Translations under genes and position numbers: made by a program | Assembly (NCBI GenBank): GCA_021798915.1 | Contig: JAJZBM010000002.1 | Span: 216,690-280,689 of the forward strand | Direction: 5' to 3' | DNA: 64,000 nucleotides | From: Pseudomonadota bacterium | GTDB taxonomy: Bacteria; Pseudomonadota; Alphaproteobacteria; Acetobacterales; Acetobacteraceae | Shown here: piece by piece, positions 16,831-28,786 of the stretch | How positions within the stretch are numbered: position 1 is the first letter of the stretch | Layout: each line of letters begins with the position of its first letter | The notes under the pieces: model-generated | The model's database searches: none | The model's input: the letters and a program-made list of their open reading frames with translations, nothing else | What the model was told of the DNA's origin: nothing

Positions 16831-18045
16831 ATGGCAAAAATCAAGGTAAAAACCCCGGTCGTCGAACTCGACGGGGATGAAATGACGCGCATCATCTGGG
16901 GATTCATCAAGGAAAAACTGATTCTCCCCTACCTCGATATCGACCTCAAATACTACGATCTCGGCATCGAATACCGCGACCAGACCGATGACCAGGTGAC
17001 GATCGACGCCGCCAACGCGATCAAGAAATATGGCGTCGGCGTCAAATGCGCGACCATCACCCCCGATGAGGCGCGCGTCGCCGAATTCGGTCTCAAAAAA
17101 ATGTGGCGGAGCCCGAATGGCACCGTTCGCAACATTCTCGACGGGACGATTTTCCGCGAGCCGATCATTTGCCGCAACGTCCCCCGCCTGGTGCCGCACT
17201 GGACGCAGCCGATCGTCATCGGCCGCCATGCTTTCGGCGACATCTACCGCGCGACGGAGGCGAAAATCCCCGGCCCCGGCCGCGTCACGCTGAGCTATCT
17301 GCCGGCTGATGGCGGCCCGCCGCAGATGCTGGAAGTGCATGATTTCAAGGGCGCCGGGGTGACCCTCGGCATGTTCAACACCCGCACCTCGATCGAGGGC
17401 TTCGCCCGCGCCTCGTTCAATTATGGTCTCGCGCGCAAATACCCAGTCTATCTCTCGACCAAAAACACTATTCTGAAAATTTACGACGGCATGTTCAAGG
17501 ACGTGTTCCAGGAGATTTTCGACGCCGAGTTCAAGGACGCCTTCGCCAAGCTCGGCCTGACCTATGAGCATCGGCTGATCGACGACATGGTGGCCTCGGC
17601 GCTGAAATGGTCGGGCGGCTATGTCTGGGCGTGCAAGAACTATGACGGTGACGTGGAAAGCGACATCGTGGCACAAGGTTTCGGCAGCCTCGGCCTGATG
17701 ACCAGCGTCCTGATGAGCCCGGATGGCAAGACGGTGGAGAGCGAGGCGGCACACGGCACCGTGACCCGCCATTACCGCGAGCACCAAAAGGGGCGCGAGA
17801 CCTCGACCAACCCGATCGCCTCGATCTTCGCCTGGACCCGCGGCCTCGCCTATCGCGGCCAGTTCGATGGCACGCCCGAGGTCACCAAATTCGCCGAAAC
17901 CCTGGAGAAAGTCTGCGTCGATACCGTCGAGAGCGGCTTCATGACCAAGGATCTGGCGGGGCTGATCGGCAAGGATCAGCGCTGGCTCAACACCCAGGAT
18001 TTTCTTGCCAAGATCGACGACAACCTGCGCGCCGCGATGGGGTGA
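16831..18045 (+). CDS. icd: NADP-dependent isocitrate dehydrogenase
   Basis: About 404 aa, homodimeric eukaryote-like type, not the E. coli type. It oxidises isocitrate to 2-oxoglutarate and CO2 in the TCA cycle. Markers are [15 protein letters not shown] at the start, [17 protein letters not shown] (substrate serine/asparagine region), [18 protein letters not shown], and [14 protein letters not shown] for coenzyme binding. ATG 16831 follows GAGGAAAAA and gives the family N-terminus; the track start is 34 codons too early. The gene stands alone between a PEP-CTERM gene and a NUDIX gene. Confidence 0.97.
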   Translation: MAKIKVKTPVVELDGDEMTRIIWGFIKEKLILPYLDIDLKYYDLGIEYRDQTDDQVTIDAANAIKKYGVGVKCATITPDEARVAEFGLKKMWRSPNGTVRNILDGTIFREPIICRNVPRLVPHWTQPIVIGRHAFGDIYRATEAKIPGPGRVTLSYLPADGGPPQMLEVHDFKGAGVTLGMFNTRTSIEGFARASFNYGLARKYPVYLSTKNTILKIYDGMFKDVFQEIFDAEFKDAFAKLGLTYEHRLIDDMVASALKWSGGYVWACKNYDGDVESDIVAQGFGSLGLMTSVLMSPDGKTVESEAAHGTVTRHYREHQKGRETSTNPIASIFAWTRGLAYRGQFDGTPEVTKFAETLEKVCVDTVESGFMTKDLAGLIGKDQRWLNTQDFLAKIDDNLRAAMG

Positions 18046-18069
18046 GCGCCGGGGATCAGCCGCCGGGGG

Positions 18070-18687
18070 TCATTCGGTGAACCCGCGGCGGAAGCGGAGC
18101 AGCGGCGTGGTGGTTCGCGCCGTGCGCTCTTGCGGCGAGAGCGCGAGCCAAGATTTGAGGGTGTCGAGCACGAAGCGGGTCGCGAGCGCGAGATCGAGCG
18201 CCAGCGCCTCTTCGATCGGGTAAAACCGCAACCCCTCCAATTCGCCCGAGCCAGCGAGGGTGCCGCGCGTGCGGGCGGCGTCGATGACGAAGAAGCGCGC
18301 ATTGAAGCGGATCGGGAGGCCGGGCGGTGTCACCGCGCGGCAGAGATAATCGAGCCCGTCGAGCGCAGGCGGCGTGCCGAGCGAAAGCCCGGTTTCCTCC
18401 TCCAATTCACGCGCGACGGCGATGGTGAGCCCGTGCGCGAGGGCCGGAGAGGCGTTTTTTTCGACGAGTGCTCGCACACGGGGCGCAAGCGGCGTCGCCG
18501 CTGGCGCGCGGAGATCGGCGCGATCGACCCTGCCGCCCGGAAACACCAGCCGGTTGGGCATGAAGCGGTGGCCGGCGCCACGCATCCCCATCAATACCTC
18601 TGCTCCCCCGCGCAGGACGACGAGGCTCGCCGCTGGCTTGGGTGGAACGGTTTTGGGGCGCGGCGCGGCGTCGGAGCGGTCGGGCAT
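18070..18687 (-). CDS. NUDIX hydrolase
   Basis: About 205 aa. The Nudix helix is read as ARELEEETGL near residues 100-110, with the preceding FPGGRVDRAD loop. The family hydrolyses nucleoside diphosphates linked to another group X; the substrate is unknown (CoA, ADP-ribose or others). About 30 residues separate the FPGG loop and the REUXEE helix, longer than in compact Nudix proteins. ATG 18687 is chosen because GGAG lies 6 nt upstream; the first ATG of the track is probably part of the SD region. The dispersed repeat begins 26 bp upstream of this start. Confidence 0.85.
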   Translation of the reverse strand: MPDRSDAAPRPKTVPPKPAASLVVLRGGAEVLMGMRGAGHRFMPNRLVFPGGRVDRADLRAPAATPLAPRVRALVEKNASPALAHGLTIAVARELEEETGLSLGTPPALDGLDYLCRAVTPPGLPIRFNARFFVIDAARTRGTLAGSGELEGLRFYPIEEALALDLALATRFVLDTLKSWLALSPQERTARTTTPLLRFRRGFTE

Positions 18688-18712
18688 GAGGATCTCCATT
18701 TAACGGAAAGCA

Positions 18713-18830
18713 CTTCTTTTTCTGAAGAAAAAGAAGCAAAAAGACTTTTATCCTGTTCCCTTGGTACGGCAGCGCCGTAAACACTGCTCAACGAATAAAA
18801 GTTTTTTGGTTCTTTTTTTCAAAAAAGAAC
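18713..18830. repeat. Dispersed two-hairpin repeat, copy 1 (complete)
   Basis: Left hairpin CTTCTTTTTC-TGAA-GAAAAAGAAG (18713-18736) followed by CAAAAAGACTTTT. After a GC-richer spacer comes a right hairpin GTTCTTTTTT-TC-AAAAAAGAAC (18809-18830) preceded by AATAAAAGTTTTTTG. The right hairpin begins at the stop codon of the minus-strand PEP-mutase family gene, exactly where an intrinsic terminator would be. Confidence 0.9.
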
Positions 18831-19693
18831 TATTTTTCTTCAATTTTCGTCAGATATTCGGCCATCGCCGCCTGATACTCGGGCTCGCGGGCGACCTCAC
18901 GCAGCAGCGCCGCGTCCTCGGCGCGGCCGAGGGTGGCGGGCTTGGCGCCGGCGCGAAGGGCGCGGAGGGTGGCGACGGTCGCGGCAAATCCGGCCTGGAA
19001 GGGCGTATGGCCCTGAAGCGCGATCCGCACCCGGTGCGCGGCGAGCCTGGCGGGATCGTCGAGGGCGGGCGGCAGGGTTCCGAGAATGAGCGGGAGCGAG
19101 ACCGCGCCGGCGATCGCCTCGAGCGCGTCCCATGTCGCGATCCCGGTCAGGAACAATGCATCCGCCCCGGCCTCGGCATAGGCCCGCGCCCGGTCGCGGG
19201 TCTCGGAAAGGCCGAGCGCCGTGATCGCGCCGGTGCGGGCGGCGATGACCAGGGCAGGGTCGCGGCGCGCGGCGAGGGCGGCGCGGATCTTGCCCACCCC
19301 CTCGGCGCGCGGGATGAAGCGGGTTGCGGTCGCGCCGAACCCGGCGGGAAGGGCGGTATCCTCGATCGAGAGCCCGGAGGCGCCGGCGCTTTCCAGTTCC
19401 TCGACGGTACGGCGGACATTGAGCGCGTTGCCGTAGCCGTGATCGCCATCGACGAAGAGCGGCAGATCGGCGGCGCGGCTGATGCGGTGGACCAGGCCGG
19501 CGAGTTCGCTCAACGTCAGCAGCGCGAGATCGGGGGCGCCGAGGACGGCGAGGGAGGCGACACTGCCGGCCAGCATCGCCATCTCGAAGCCGAGATCGCC
19601 GGCGGCGCGCGCACTCAGCGGATCATGGACGGAGGCGGGAAAGACGCAACTCCCGGCCGCGAGCAGGGCGCGAAGGCGGGCGCGCGTGCTCAT
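18830..19693 (-). CDS. Isocitrate lyase/PEP mutase superfamily enzyme (oxaloacetate-decarboxylase-like)
   Basis: About 287 aa, (beta/alpha)8 fold. Motifs include AMLAGSVASLAVLGAPDLALL, the metal-binding FVDGDHGYGNA (about 75-85), and SIEDTALPAGFG. The catalytic Cys of true isocitrate lyase (KKCGH) and the full PEP-mutase set are not seen, so a decarboxylase or lyase on a 2-oxo acid such as oxaloacetate is more likely. Its ATG overlaps the stop of the FMN oxidase gene (ATGA). The stop codon touches the dispersed repeat at 18830. Confidence 0.85.
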   Translation of the reverse strand: MSTRARLRALLAAGSCVFPASVHDPLSARAAGDLGFEMAMLAGSVASLAVLGAPDLALLTLSELAGLVHRISRAADLPLFVDGDHGYGNALNVRRTVEELESAGASGLSIEDTALPAGFGATATRFIPRAEGVGKIRAALAARRDPALVIAARTGAITALGLSETRDRARAYAEAGADALFLTGIATWDALEAIAGAVSLPLILGTLPPALDDPARLAAHRVRIALQGHTPFQAGFAATVATLRALRAGAKPATLGRAEDAALLREVAREPEYQAAMAEYLTKIEEK

Positions 19694-20808
19694 TTCCCCG
19701 GCCCGAAATCGCGGAGTGGAAAGGCGCTATGCACGTGCGGCGTGCCCATCGCCGGGGCGGATGCGACGAAGCCGGGGTGAAGCTCGGCGAGCCGCGTCAC
19801 CCCGAGCAGGCCGAGCGCCACCTGGATTTCGTCCTCCAGGAGTTCCAAGACCCGCCCGATCCCCTCGGCCCCGGCCGCCGCGAGGCCGTAGAGATAGAGC
19901 CGCCCGAGCCCGACCAGATCGGCGCCGAGGGCGATCGCCTTGACGATATCGGTGCCGCGCGAAAACCCGCCATCGACGATGATCCGCGCCCGCCCGCGCA
20001 ATGCCGCGGCGATTTCGGGCAGCATGGCCATGGTCCCGAGCCCGAAATCCAGCTGGCGTCCGCCATGGTTGGAGACGTAGATGAACTCGACCCCGAGTTC
20101 GGCGGCCAGCGCCGCGTCCTCGGCGGTTGCGATGCCCTTGAGGATCAGCGGAATGGCATGACGGTCTTTGAAGCGGCGGACATCGTCCCAGTTGAGCGCC
20201 GCCTGGAACGCCATCGCCGCGCGGTCGGGGTTAGCGCGCCAGGGCTTGACGAAGCGGTTGGCGATGTCGCGCTCGCGGCGGCTGTAATGGGCGGTATCGA
20301 CGGTGAGACAGAACGCGTCATAGCCGGAATCGACGGCGCGGGCGACGTGGTCATCGACCCAAGATCCGTCGCCGCGCACATAGAGCTGGAAAATCCGCGG
20401 CCCGTCACCGGCCGCTTTGGCCGCCGCCTCGAGGCTCGGCTGGGAGACCGAACTCAACAGGAACGGCACCCCGAAACGGGAGGCGGCGCGGGCGACGGCG
20501 GCGCCGGCGTCGGGATGGAAGGATTCGAGCGAGCCGACCGGCGCGAGGGCGACCGGGAGGCGGAGATGATGGCCGAGAAACGTCGCAGCGCCACTCACCG
20601 CGCTGACATCGCGCAAGACGCGCGGGCGCAGCGCCAGCGCATCGAGGGCGGCGCGGTTGCGCGCAACCGTGGTTTCGGTCTCGGCGCCGCCGATCAGATA
20701 GCCCCAGATTTCGCGCGACAACGTCCGCTCAGCGGCGGGGATGAATTCGTGCAACGCCTGGAAGCGTTCGGTGAGCGTCTCTGGCGTTTCCTTGGTTTTT
20801 TTGCTCAT
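19690..20808 (-). CDS. FMN-dependent alpha-hydroxy acid oxidase/dehydrogenase
   Basis: About 372 aa. TIM-barrel flavoenzyme that oxidises L-2-hydroxy acids to 2-oxo acids. The C-terminal active site is clear: YVSNHGGRQLD with the catalytic His and Arg, preceded by LILKGIATAEDA (Lys for FMN) and followed by IIVDGGFSRGTD and GADLVGLGRLYLYG. The N-terminus has FLGHHLRLPVALAPVGSLESFHPD. Lactate, glycolate or a mandelate-like compound are possible substrates. ATG 20808 is used; the track runs on into the GST gene in another frame. It is coupled to the PEP-mutase family enzyme, which could act on the 2-oxo product. Confidence 0.88.
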   Translation of the reverse strand: MSKKTKETPETLTERFQALHEFIPAAERTLSREIWGYLIGGAETETTVARNRAALDALALRPRVLRDVSAVSGAATFLGHHLRLPVALAPVGSLESFHPDAGAAVARAASRFGVPFLLSSVSQPSLEAAAKAAGDGPRIFQLYVRGDGSWVDDHVARAVDSGYDAFCLTVDTAHYSRRERDIANRFVKPWRANPDRAAMAFQAALNWDDVRRFKDRHAIPLILKGIATAEDAALAAELGVEFIYVSNHGGRQLDFGLGTMAMLPEIAAALRGRARIIVDGGFSRGTDIVKAIALGADLVGLGRLYLYGLAAAGAEGIGRVLELLEDEIQVALGLLGVTRLAELHPGFVASAPAMGTPHVHSAFPLRDFGPGK

Positions 20809-20825
20809 TGACGGACGTCCGTTTT

Positions 20826-21494
20826 CTAGAAATCGAGATCGGCGTAATGTGCCGGAGGAGCGACGCCGGGGAGGCGGTCGGCGAGCAGGGGGCGGAAGCT
20901 CGGCCGGCTTTTCATCCGCGCATACCATTCGCGCGCCGCCGGTGAGAGGCTCCAATCCACCTCGCCGGCGAAATCGAGCGCCGAGAGATGGGCGGCGGCG
21001 GCGAAATCGGCGAGCGAAATGGTGCCGCCAGCGAGGAATTTCCGCGTCTCGGCGAGCCAGCCGAGATAACGCAGATGCTCGCGCAAACCAGCATAGCCGA
21101 GGCGGAGCAGGCCGGAATCGGGATGGCCGCGCCCGGCGAGGCGCTTCAGCAGCTTTTCTTCGAGCAGGTTGCGCGTGACATCCTGGGCGAAGCGGCCATC
21201 GAACCAGGCGACCAGGCGCCGCACCTCGACGCGCTCGGCCAGTGTCCGGCCCATCAGCGAGGTGTCGGGATAGGCTTCGTCGAGATACTCCGCGATCACC
21301 GCCGAATCGGGGACGACGAGGCCGTTCTCCTCGATCAGCGTCGGCACCGTGCCGGCGGGGTTGAGGGCGAGGTAGTCTTCGCGCCGCTCCCACGGCTTTT
21401 CCAGCCGGATCTCGAACCCGAGCCGCTTTTCGGCGAGCAGGAGGCGGATCTTGCGCGAATAGGGGCAGACGGGATGGTGATGGAGCGTGCGCAT
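20826..21494 (-). CDS. Glutathione S-transferase family protein
   Basis: About 222 aa. The N-terminal thioredoxin-fold opens TLHHHPVCPYSRKIRLLLAEK, with CPYS near residues 10-13, then NPAGTVPTLIEENGLVVPDSAVIAEYLDE for glutathione binding. The C-terminal helical domain includes ISLADFAAAAHLSALDF. It probably detoxifies electrophiles or reduces disulphides. ATG 21494 is chosen since family members start right before the first beta strand; the track extends by 16 codons. It is 17 bp upstream of the FMN oxidase gene, so the three genes may be one operon. Confidence 0.92.
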   Translation of the reverse strand: MRTLHHHPVCPYSRKIRLLLAEKRLGFEIRLEKPWERREDYLALNPAGTVPTLIEENGLVVPDSAVIAEYLDEAYPDTSLMGRTLAERVEVRRLVAWFDGRFAQDVTRNLLEEKLLKRLAGRGHPDSGLLRLGYAGLREHLRYLGWLAETRKFLAGGTISLADFAAAAHLSALDFAGEVDWSLSPAAREWYARMKSRPSFRPLLADRLPGVAPPAHYADLDF

Positions 21495-21591
21495 CGAGGG
21501 TTTTATGGCACCCCGCGCCCGCCGCGCCAACTCCGCGTTCACGCTTGTTTAAGGCGCGCGTGACTTAATCCCCGCCTTCCGGATGGGGGGG

Positions 21592-23931
21592 ATGATCGCG
21601 GCGATGCTGACTTTACGGAATCTTTCGATCGGTCGGAAACTGGCGCTGTCGGCGGCCTGCGCGCTGGTTTTGCTGGCCGGCCTCGCGGTCTCCATGATCT
21701 CCGGCCTCGCGCGGCTCGAACGGCTGGACGGCCAGGCGTCGGAGGCGGTGGCCGCCAAAGCGGTGATCGACATGGCCGGCCAGCGCCGCCACGATCTCGA
21801 TGCGCTCGCCGCGCGTATCGCGCTCCTCCAGACCGCGCCGCAGATCGCCGCCGCCAGGCAAGAACTCACCACGCTCGCCGATAGTCTCGCCGGTGGTTTT
21901 GCCACCGGCCCCCTCGCCAAGGAGAGCGCGAGCGCCGCTGAGGGCGCCGCCTTCGCCCGCGCCGCCGCCGACAGCACCCACAATGCCGCCGCCGTCGGCC
22001 AGGCGCTCGCCGCCCGCGCCGCCCTGCTCGAGCGCCGCGAACAGGGGCTGCTGCCGCAGCTCGCGGCGATCAACCAACTGGTCTCGGTGACGCTGGACCG
22101 GATGCATCTCGAGGATCTCACGCCGGAAGCCGCCGACCGCAACAAGGCGCGTCTCACCCGCTATCAGCGCGCGGTGATCGACGCCGGCAATGCCGCCCTC
22201 CTCAACATGAACACCGGGGACGCGGCGGCGGCGAAAGCGATGCAGCTCAACGCCAAGATCGCGCAGGCGCTGCTGCACGCGGCGCATGACGAGGGCGTCG
22301 CCAAGGACGCCGCCGCCGCCTTCGCCGCCATGGAGCAGAGTGGCAATGCGATCCTCGCCGCGAGCGCCGACATCGTCGCCCAGACCGATGCCGCGGCGGC
22401 GTTCCTCGCCCATGATCTCGCCGCCAGCCGCGCCGCGGCGAGCGCCAGCCTCGGCGCCGCCGATGCCGAGGTCACCCGCCAGGCGGAAGCGGCGCGGGCG
22501 GAGGCGGCGCAAGCCAGGACCGGCCTGCGGCGGATGCTGATCGGCCTCGCGCTCGGCATCTCGGCCATACTGATCGTCACCTCGACGCTGACCGCGCGCG
22601 CCATCGCCCGGCCGATCCGCGCCATGACCGCGATGCTCACTCGCCTCGCCGAGGGCGAGACCGGCATGACGATCGGCTTCACCGGCAGGCGCGATGAGAT
22701 CGGCCGCATGGCGGCGGCGCTGGAACGGCTGCGCCAGACCGCTGAGCAGGCCTTTCTCCAGCGCCAGACCCTCGACCAGTTGCCGCTTTGCGTCCTCGTC
22801 GCCGATGCCGCCGACAAGCTCGCGATTTCGTACGCGAGCCCGGCAGCGCGCGACGTGCTGGCGCCGATCGCCGAGGTTCTCGACCTTCGCGCCGACGCCC
22901 TCACCGGGCAAAGCCTTTCGCGTTTCGCCCGGACGCCGGCGTTGGAAGCGGCGCTCACCGGCGGCGCCGCGTCGCTCCCCTATCGCGAGCGCATCGCGAT
23001 CGGCGGCGAGACGCTGGACATCCAGGCCTCGGCGTTGGTCAGCGCCGATGGCCGCTTCTACGGCCCGATGCTGACCATCGTCCCGGTGACGCGTGAGGCG
23101 CGGCTCGCCGAGCGGTTCAAGAATTCGGTCGGCGAGATCGCGGCGGCGTTCGGCCGCTCGGCCGCCGAAATGCGGGGCGCGGCGAATGTTTTGAACGGCC
23201 TCGCCGCCGATACCGGGGCGCGGGCGGAAGCGGTCGCCAACGCCTCGCGCGAGGCCGCCGGCAACGTCCAGGCGGTGGCCGCGAGCGCCGAACAGATGGC
23301 CGCCTCGGTCAGCGAAATCAGCCGCAGCGTCGCCGAGAGCGCGCGCATCGCGTCCGACGCGGTGAGCAAGGCGGAGGCGACCGATCGCTGCGTCGTCAGC
23401 CTCAACGATCAGGCGAGCCGCATCGGCGGCGTCGTCCGGCTGATCGGCGATATCGCCGCCCACACCAATCTGCTGGCGCTCAACGCGACCATCGAGGCGG
23501 CGCGGGCGGGCGAGGCCGGGCGCGGCTTCGCCGTGGTCGCGAACGAGGTCAAGACCCTCGCGAGCCAGACCGCCCGCGCGACCGAGGAAATCTCCACCCA
23601 GATCGCGACCATGCAGGACGAGACCAAGGCCGCCGTCACCACGCTCCGCGCGGTGAGTGGCACCATCCAGCGGCTCGACGAAATCGCCGCCGCCATCGCC
23701 GCCGCCGTCGAGGAGCAGGGGGCGACGACGCAGGAAATCGCCCGCGCCGTGCAGCAGGCGGCGCGCGGCACCGGGGAGGTGACGGAAAACATCAGCGAGG
23801 TCAGCGGCGCGGTCGGCGAGACCCGTGCCCGCGCGGCTGAGGTGCTGGCCGCCGCCGACGGCCTCGCGCAGCAATCCGGCACGCTCCGTGAGGAGGTGGA
23901 GAGCTTCCTCGCCGCCATGCAGGCCGCCTGA
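21592..23931 (+). CDS. Methyl-accepting chemotaxis protein with HAMP and PAS-like region
   Basis: About 779 aa. TM1 near residues 18-42, a large Ala-rich helical periplasmic domain of about 270 residues, TM2 ([19 protein letters not shown]), HAMP with [17 protein letters not shown], then a PAS-like segment ([27 protein letters not shown]) and the MA signalling domain with hairpin tip [30 protein letters not shown] in its usual form (here [18 protein letters not shown]). It senses an unknown ligand and controls CheA. Start could be ATG 21592 or 21604; the GGATGGG run favours the first. No che genes are adjacent. Confidence 0.93.
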   Translation: MIAAMLTLRNLSIGRKLALSAACALVLLAGLAVSMISGLARLERLDGQASEAVAAKAVIDMAGQRRHDLDALAARIALLQTAPQIAAARQELTTLADSLAGGFATGPLAKESASAAEGAAFARAAADSTHNAAAVGQALAARAALLERREQGLLPQLAAINQLVSVTLDRMHLEDLTPEAADRNKARLTRYQRAVIDAGNAALLNMNTGDAAAAKAMQLNAKIAQALLHAAHDEGVAKDAAAAFAAMEQSGNAILAASADIVAQTDAAAAFLAHDLAASRAAASASLGAADAEVTRQAEAARAEAAQARTGLRRMLIGLALGISAILIVTSTLTARAIARPIRAMTAMLTRLAEGETGMTIGFTGRRDEIGRMAAALERLRQTAEQAFLQRQTLDQLPLCVLVADAADKLAISYASPAARDVLAPIAEVLDLRADALTGQSLSRFARTPALEAALTGGAASLPYRERIAIGGETLDIQASALVSADGRFYGPMLTIVPVTREARLAERFKNSVGEIAAAFGRSAAEMRGAANVLNGLAADTGARAEAVANASREAAGNVQAVAASAEQMAASVSEISRSVAESARIASDAVSKAEATDRCVVSLNDQASRIGGVVRLIGDIAAHTNLLALNATIEAARAGEAGRGFAVVANEVKTLASQTARATEEISTQIATMQDETKAAVTTLRAVSGTIQRLDEIAAAIAAAVEEQGATTQEIARAVQQAARGTGEVTENISEVSGAVGETRARAAEVLAAADGLAQQSGTLREEVESFLAAMQAA

Positions 23932-23979
23932 GCACCCTCGTCCACCCCTGGAAATCGCCCCGGCGGATCAGCCGCGGGA

Positions 23980-24318
23980 TCAGTCGATCATCAACGCGGC
24001 GGTCAGTTTCGGCGGCGTGCAGGTGACGCTGTCGTGGCTGCTGTCGCGCGCGGCGTAGACCGCGCTGCCGTCGTTGTTGCGGGTGAACGTCACCGCCGCA
24101 TCGCCATAGACGGTGCCGCTGGCATCCGTGGAAATCTCCCGCAACACTCGCATCTGACCGATCATGTCATGCACGCGCACGACATGCGTCGTCTCCTCGT
24201 AGGTGACATCGAGGCGCATGCCTTTCGTGCAAGCGTAATGCACCACCTGTTCTGGGCCGGTACAGCCGGCGAGAAACGCGAACGGGAGCAGAAGCGCGGA
24301 TTTGGCCGAAAATGTCAT
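23980..24318 (-). CDS. MliC-like small lipoprotein
   Basis: About 112 aa. Signal peptide with lipobox LAGC (residues ~16-19). The mature part has VHYACTKGMRLDVTYEE, a central DASGTVYGDAAVTF and a C-terminal VTCTPP, resembling the MliC/PliC fold of membrane-bound C-type lysozyme inhibitors with two cysteines able to bridge. Inhibitor function is inferred and the match is modest. Its ATG overlaps the stop of the sterol desaturase family gene (ATGA), so it is the last gene of the gyrB-downstream group. Confidence 0.65.
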   Translation of the reverse strand: MTFSAKSALLLPFAFLAGCTGPEQVVHYACTKGMRLDVTYEETTHVVRVHDMIGQMRVLREISTDASGTVYGDAAVTFTRNNDGSAVYAARDSSHDSVTCTPPKLTAALMID

Positions 24319-25256
24319 CGCGAATGTTCCATGACGCCGAGGGCACGAAGAAACCCGCGCAGCCCCGCCCCTTGCTGCGCGAGATAGGAGCCGGACGCCA
24401 GCGCTTCCTCGGCCTTGGGATCACCGGTCGGGCCGGGTGCGGTGGTGAAATCGGCGGTTCCGAACAGCATATCCCAGAACGGGAACACGGCGCCATAATT
24501 GCAGCTTTTCACCCCGGCGGCGCGGGCCGCATGATGGGCGCGGTGGAAACGCGGCGAAATCAGCAGCCGCTCGCCAAGCCAGCCGAACGAGAGCCGCGTA
24601 TTGGCGTGGGAGAGGCTTTCGAGCAAGCGGAGCACCAGCACCAGCACCGGAAATTGCAGCGGCGCGACGCCGATCGCGAGCGCGATCACCCCGAACCACA
24701 ACGCGGCGGCGAGGTCGTCGAGCAGGTGGTTGCGATCGTCGGACCAGAAGGTCATCTGCCGCTGCGCGTGATGGAGGGCATGCAGCGCGTACCACCAGCG
24801 AAAGCGATGCGAGAGGCGATGGCGCCAGTAATCGGCGAAATCGAGAATGAGCGCATAGAGGAGGAAGGTCGGCAAGGGATGGCCGTAGAGCGCCGGAAAA
24901 ACCCCCTCGAGGGTCGGCGCGACCAGATCGTGATCGGCGAGCATCCCGGAAAACGCGGCTTGCACACGAAAGAACAAAACGAAGGTAAAAAGCGGCAAGA
25001 TGCCGACGCGGGCGAGAATGGTATAGAACATGTCGGTCCATTCCACCCGATGATCCGGCCAATGCTCGATCGGATAGAAGCGTTCGAGCGGCAGGCAGAT
25101 CGCATACATCAGGACGACCTGCACCGCGCCATAGACCGCAAACAGCGCCCAGCCATAAGCGAGATCCTCCCATGGCATCAGGCCGAGATGCCAGAGCAGC
25201 GGAATCGCCGCGTGTTCGGCGAGCCAGCCGGCGGCGGTGTCGAGCGGGTCGTTCAT
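24315..25256 (-). CDS. Sterol desaturase/fatty acid hydroxylase family protein
   Basis: About 313 aa, integral membrane di-iron oxygenase. Histidine boxes are visible in order: HRLSH (after DFADYW), HALHHAQR, and RAHHA, with NYG and FPFWDMLFGT near the end as in the family. It inserts oxygen or a double bond in a lipid substrate; in this lineage hopanoids, fatty acids or carotenoids are possible. It overlaps the beta-propeller gene upstream and the lipoprotein downstream by 4 bp each, indicating one tightly coupled unit. Confidence 0.9.
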   Translation of the reverse strand: MNDPLDTAAGWLAEHAAIPLLWHLGLMPWEDLAYGWALFAVYGAVQVVLMYAICLPLERFYPIEHWPDHRVEWTDMFYTILARVGILPLFTFVLFFRVQAAFSGMLADHDLVAPTLEGVFPALYGHPLPTFLLYALILDFADYWRHRLSHRFRWWYALHALHHAQRQMTFWSDDRNHLLDDLAAALWFGVIALAIGVAPLQFPVLVLVLRLLESLSHANTRLSFGWLGERLLISPRFHRAHHAARAAGVKSCNYGAVFPFWDMLFGTADFTTAPGPTGDPKAEEALASGSYLAQQGAGLRGFLRALGVMEHSR

Positions 25257-26293
25257 GAGTGTCTCGCGGGCGCCTCGGCGACGGCACGCGGCAGGTGGTC
25301 ATGGGTGTTGAGCCAGATACCGTGCGGCGAACGTCCGACCGCGATGATCTCGTAGTTTCCGCTTTTGGGGTCGAGGATTGCGACGCTATGGGCAAAACGC
25401 CGCGTCACCCAGAGCTTGCCATCGGGCGCGAAGTCGAGATCGTCGGGCCCGCCGGGAAGCGCGATCTCCCGCTGCACCACGAGGGTTTTGGCGTCGAGCA
25501 CGGCGATGGTGCCATCGACGCGGTTGGTGACATAGAGCGTCCTGCCGTCGGGGGCGAGAAAAAGATTATGCGCCCCGCGGCCGGTGGTCACGCGGCGTTC
25601 GATCGCGCCGTTGGCCGGATTGACGATGGCAAGGCCATTCCCGCCCATGAGAGCGACCGCCACCCGGCCATTGAGCCAGAGCACGCCGGCCGGTGTGTCG
25701 CCGATATCGACTTTCCAGAGGATGTCGCCGGACGCGGTTGCGATCGCGACCAATTGGTTCGATTGCTGCAAGGAGACGAAAGCGGTTTTCGAATCGGGTG
25801 AGAAATTGATGTGGCTCGGAAGGGATGCCAGCGGCAGGCGGAAACGCAGATGATAGCTGTCGCCGTCATAGATATCGACGCGGTTGCGCGCCAGTTCGGT
25901 CACTACCAGGGTCTTGCCGTCCGGGCTGAACTGTAACTGGTAGGGATCGGGCATCGGCACCCGCCGCGCGATGTCCCCGGCTGCAGGATCAAAAAAGATT
26001 AGCTGATTGCCAACCGTATCGCCGATCAGGAGAAAGCGATGATCGGGGGTCAGCGCCATGTGATGCGGCTCGCGCAGCACCGGGACGCGGCGGATTTCCT
26101 GCCGTGTCGTGACATCGACGAGGCTGATCGCCGCCGCCCCCGAATCGATCACGAAGGCGAGTTCCGCAGCGCGCGCGGCGACGGCGGCAAGGAGGAAAAA
26201 CGCCAGCGGCAGCGCCCCGCAAAGAAACCGGAGAAAAAGTCTTTTTGCTTCTTTTTCTTCAGAAAAAGAAGACCTTCCTTGTTTCTCTCTCAC
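25253..26293 (-). CDS. Secreted YncE/YVTN-type beta-propeller protein
   Basis: About 346 aa. Repeats such as LTPDHRFLLIGDT, FSPDGKTLVVTE, FSPDSKTAFVSL, LAPDGRTLYVTN and FAPDGKLWVTR mark a seven-bladed propeller. Export is predicted from LRFLCGALPLAFFLLAAVAARA. GTG 26293 is chosen because GGAG lies 8 nt upstream; GTG 26302 is the alternative. The first 20 or so residues (containing SSFSEEKEAKRLF) are encoded by the left hairpin of the dispersed repeat, giving an unusually charged start before the signal core. Function is unknown; substrate-binding or scaffold roles are known for the fold. Confidence 0.82.
   Translation of the reverse strand: MREKQGRSSFSEEKEAKRLFLRFLCGALPLAFFLLAAVAARAAELAFVIDSGAAAISLVDVTTRQEIRRVPVLREPHHMALTPDHRFLLIGDTVGNQLIFFDPAAGDIARRVPMPDPYQLQFSPDGKTLVVTELARNRVDIYDGDSYHLRFRLPLASLPSHINFSPDSKTAFVSLQQSNQLVAIATASGDILWKVDIGDTPAGVLWLNGRVAVALMGGNGLAIVNPANGAIERRVTTGRGAHNLFLAPDGRTLYVTNRVDGTIAVLDAKTLVVQREIALPGGPDDLDFAPDGKLWVTRRFAHSVAILDPKSGNYEIIAVGRSPHGIWLNTHDHLPRAVAEAPARHS
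26235..26271 (-). repeat. Dispersed repeat, copy 2 (left hairpin only, inside a gene)
   Basis: Thirty-seven bases identical to the reverse complement of 18713-18749. The copy sits 37 bp after the gyrB stop and lies within the first codons of the beta-propeller gene, in frame. It may terminate gyrB transcription partly. Confidence 0.9.
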
Positions 26294-26308
26294 TGCCCAC
26301 ACTCCACG

Positions 26309-28786
<2,478 letters not shown>

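Noticed and set aside
26302-26302. GTG 26302 as the start of the beta-propeller gene
   Set aside because: The GGAG spacing is too short; GTG 26293 fits better, though not proven.
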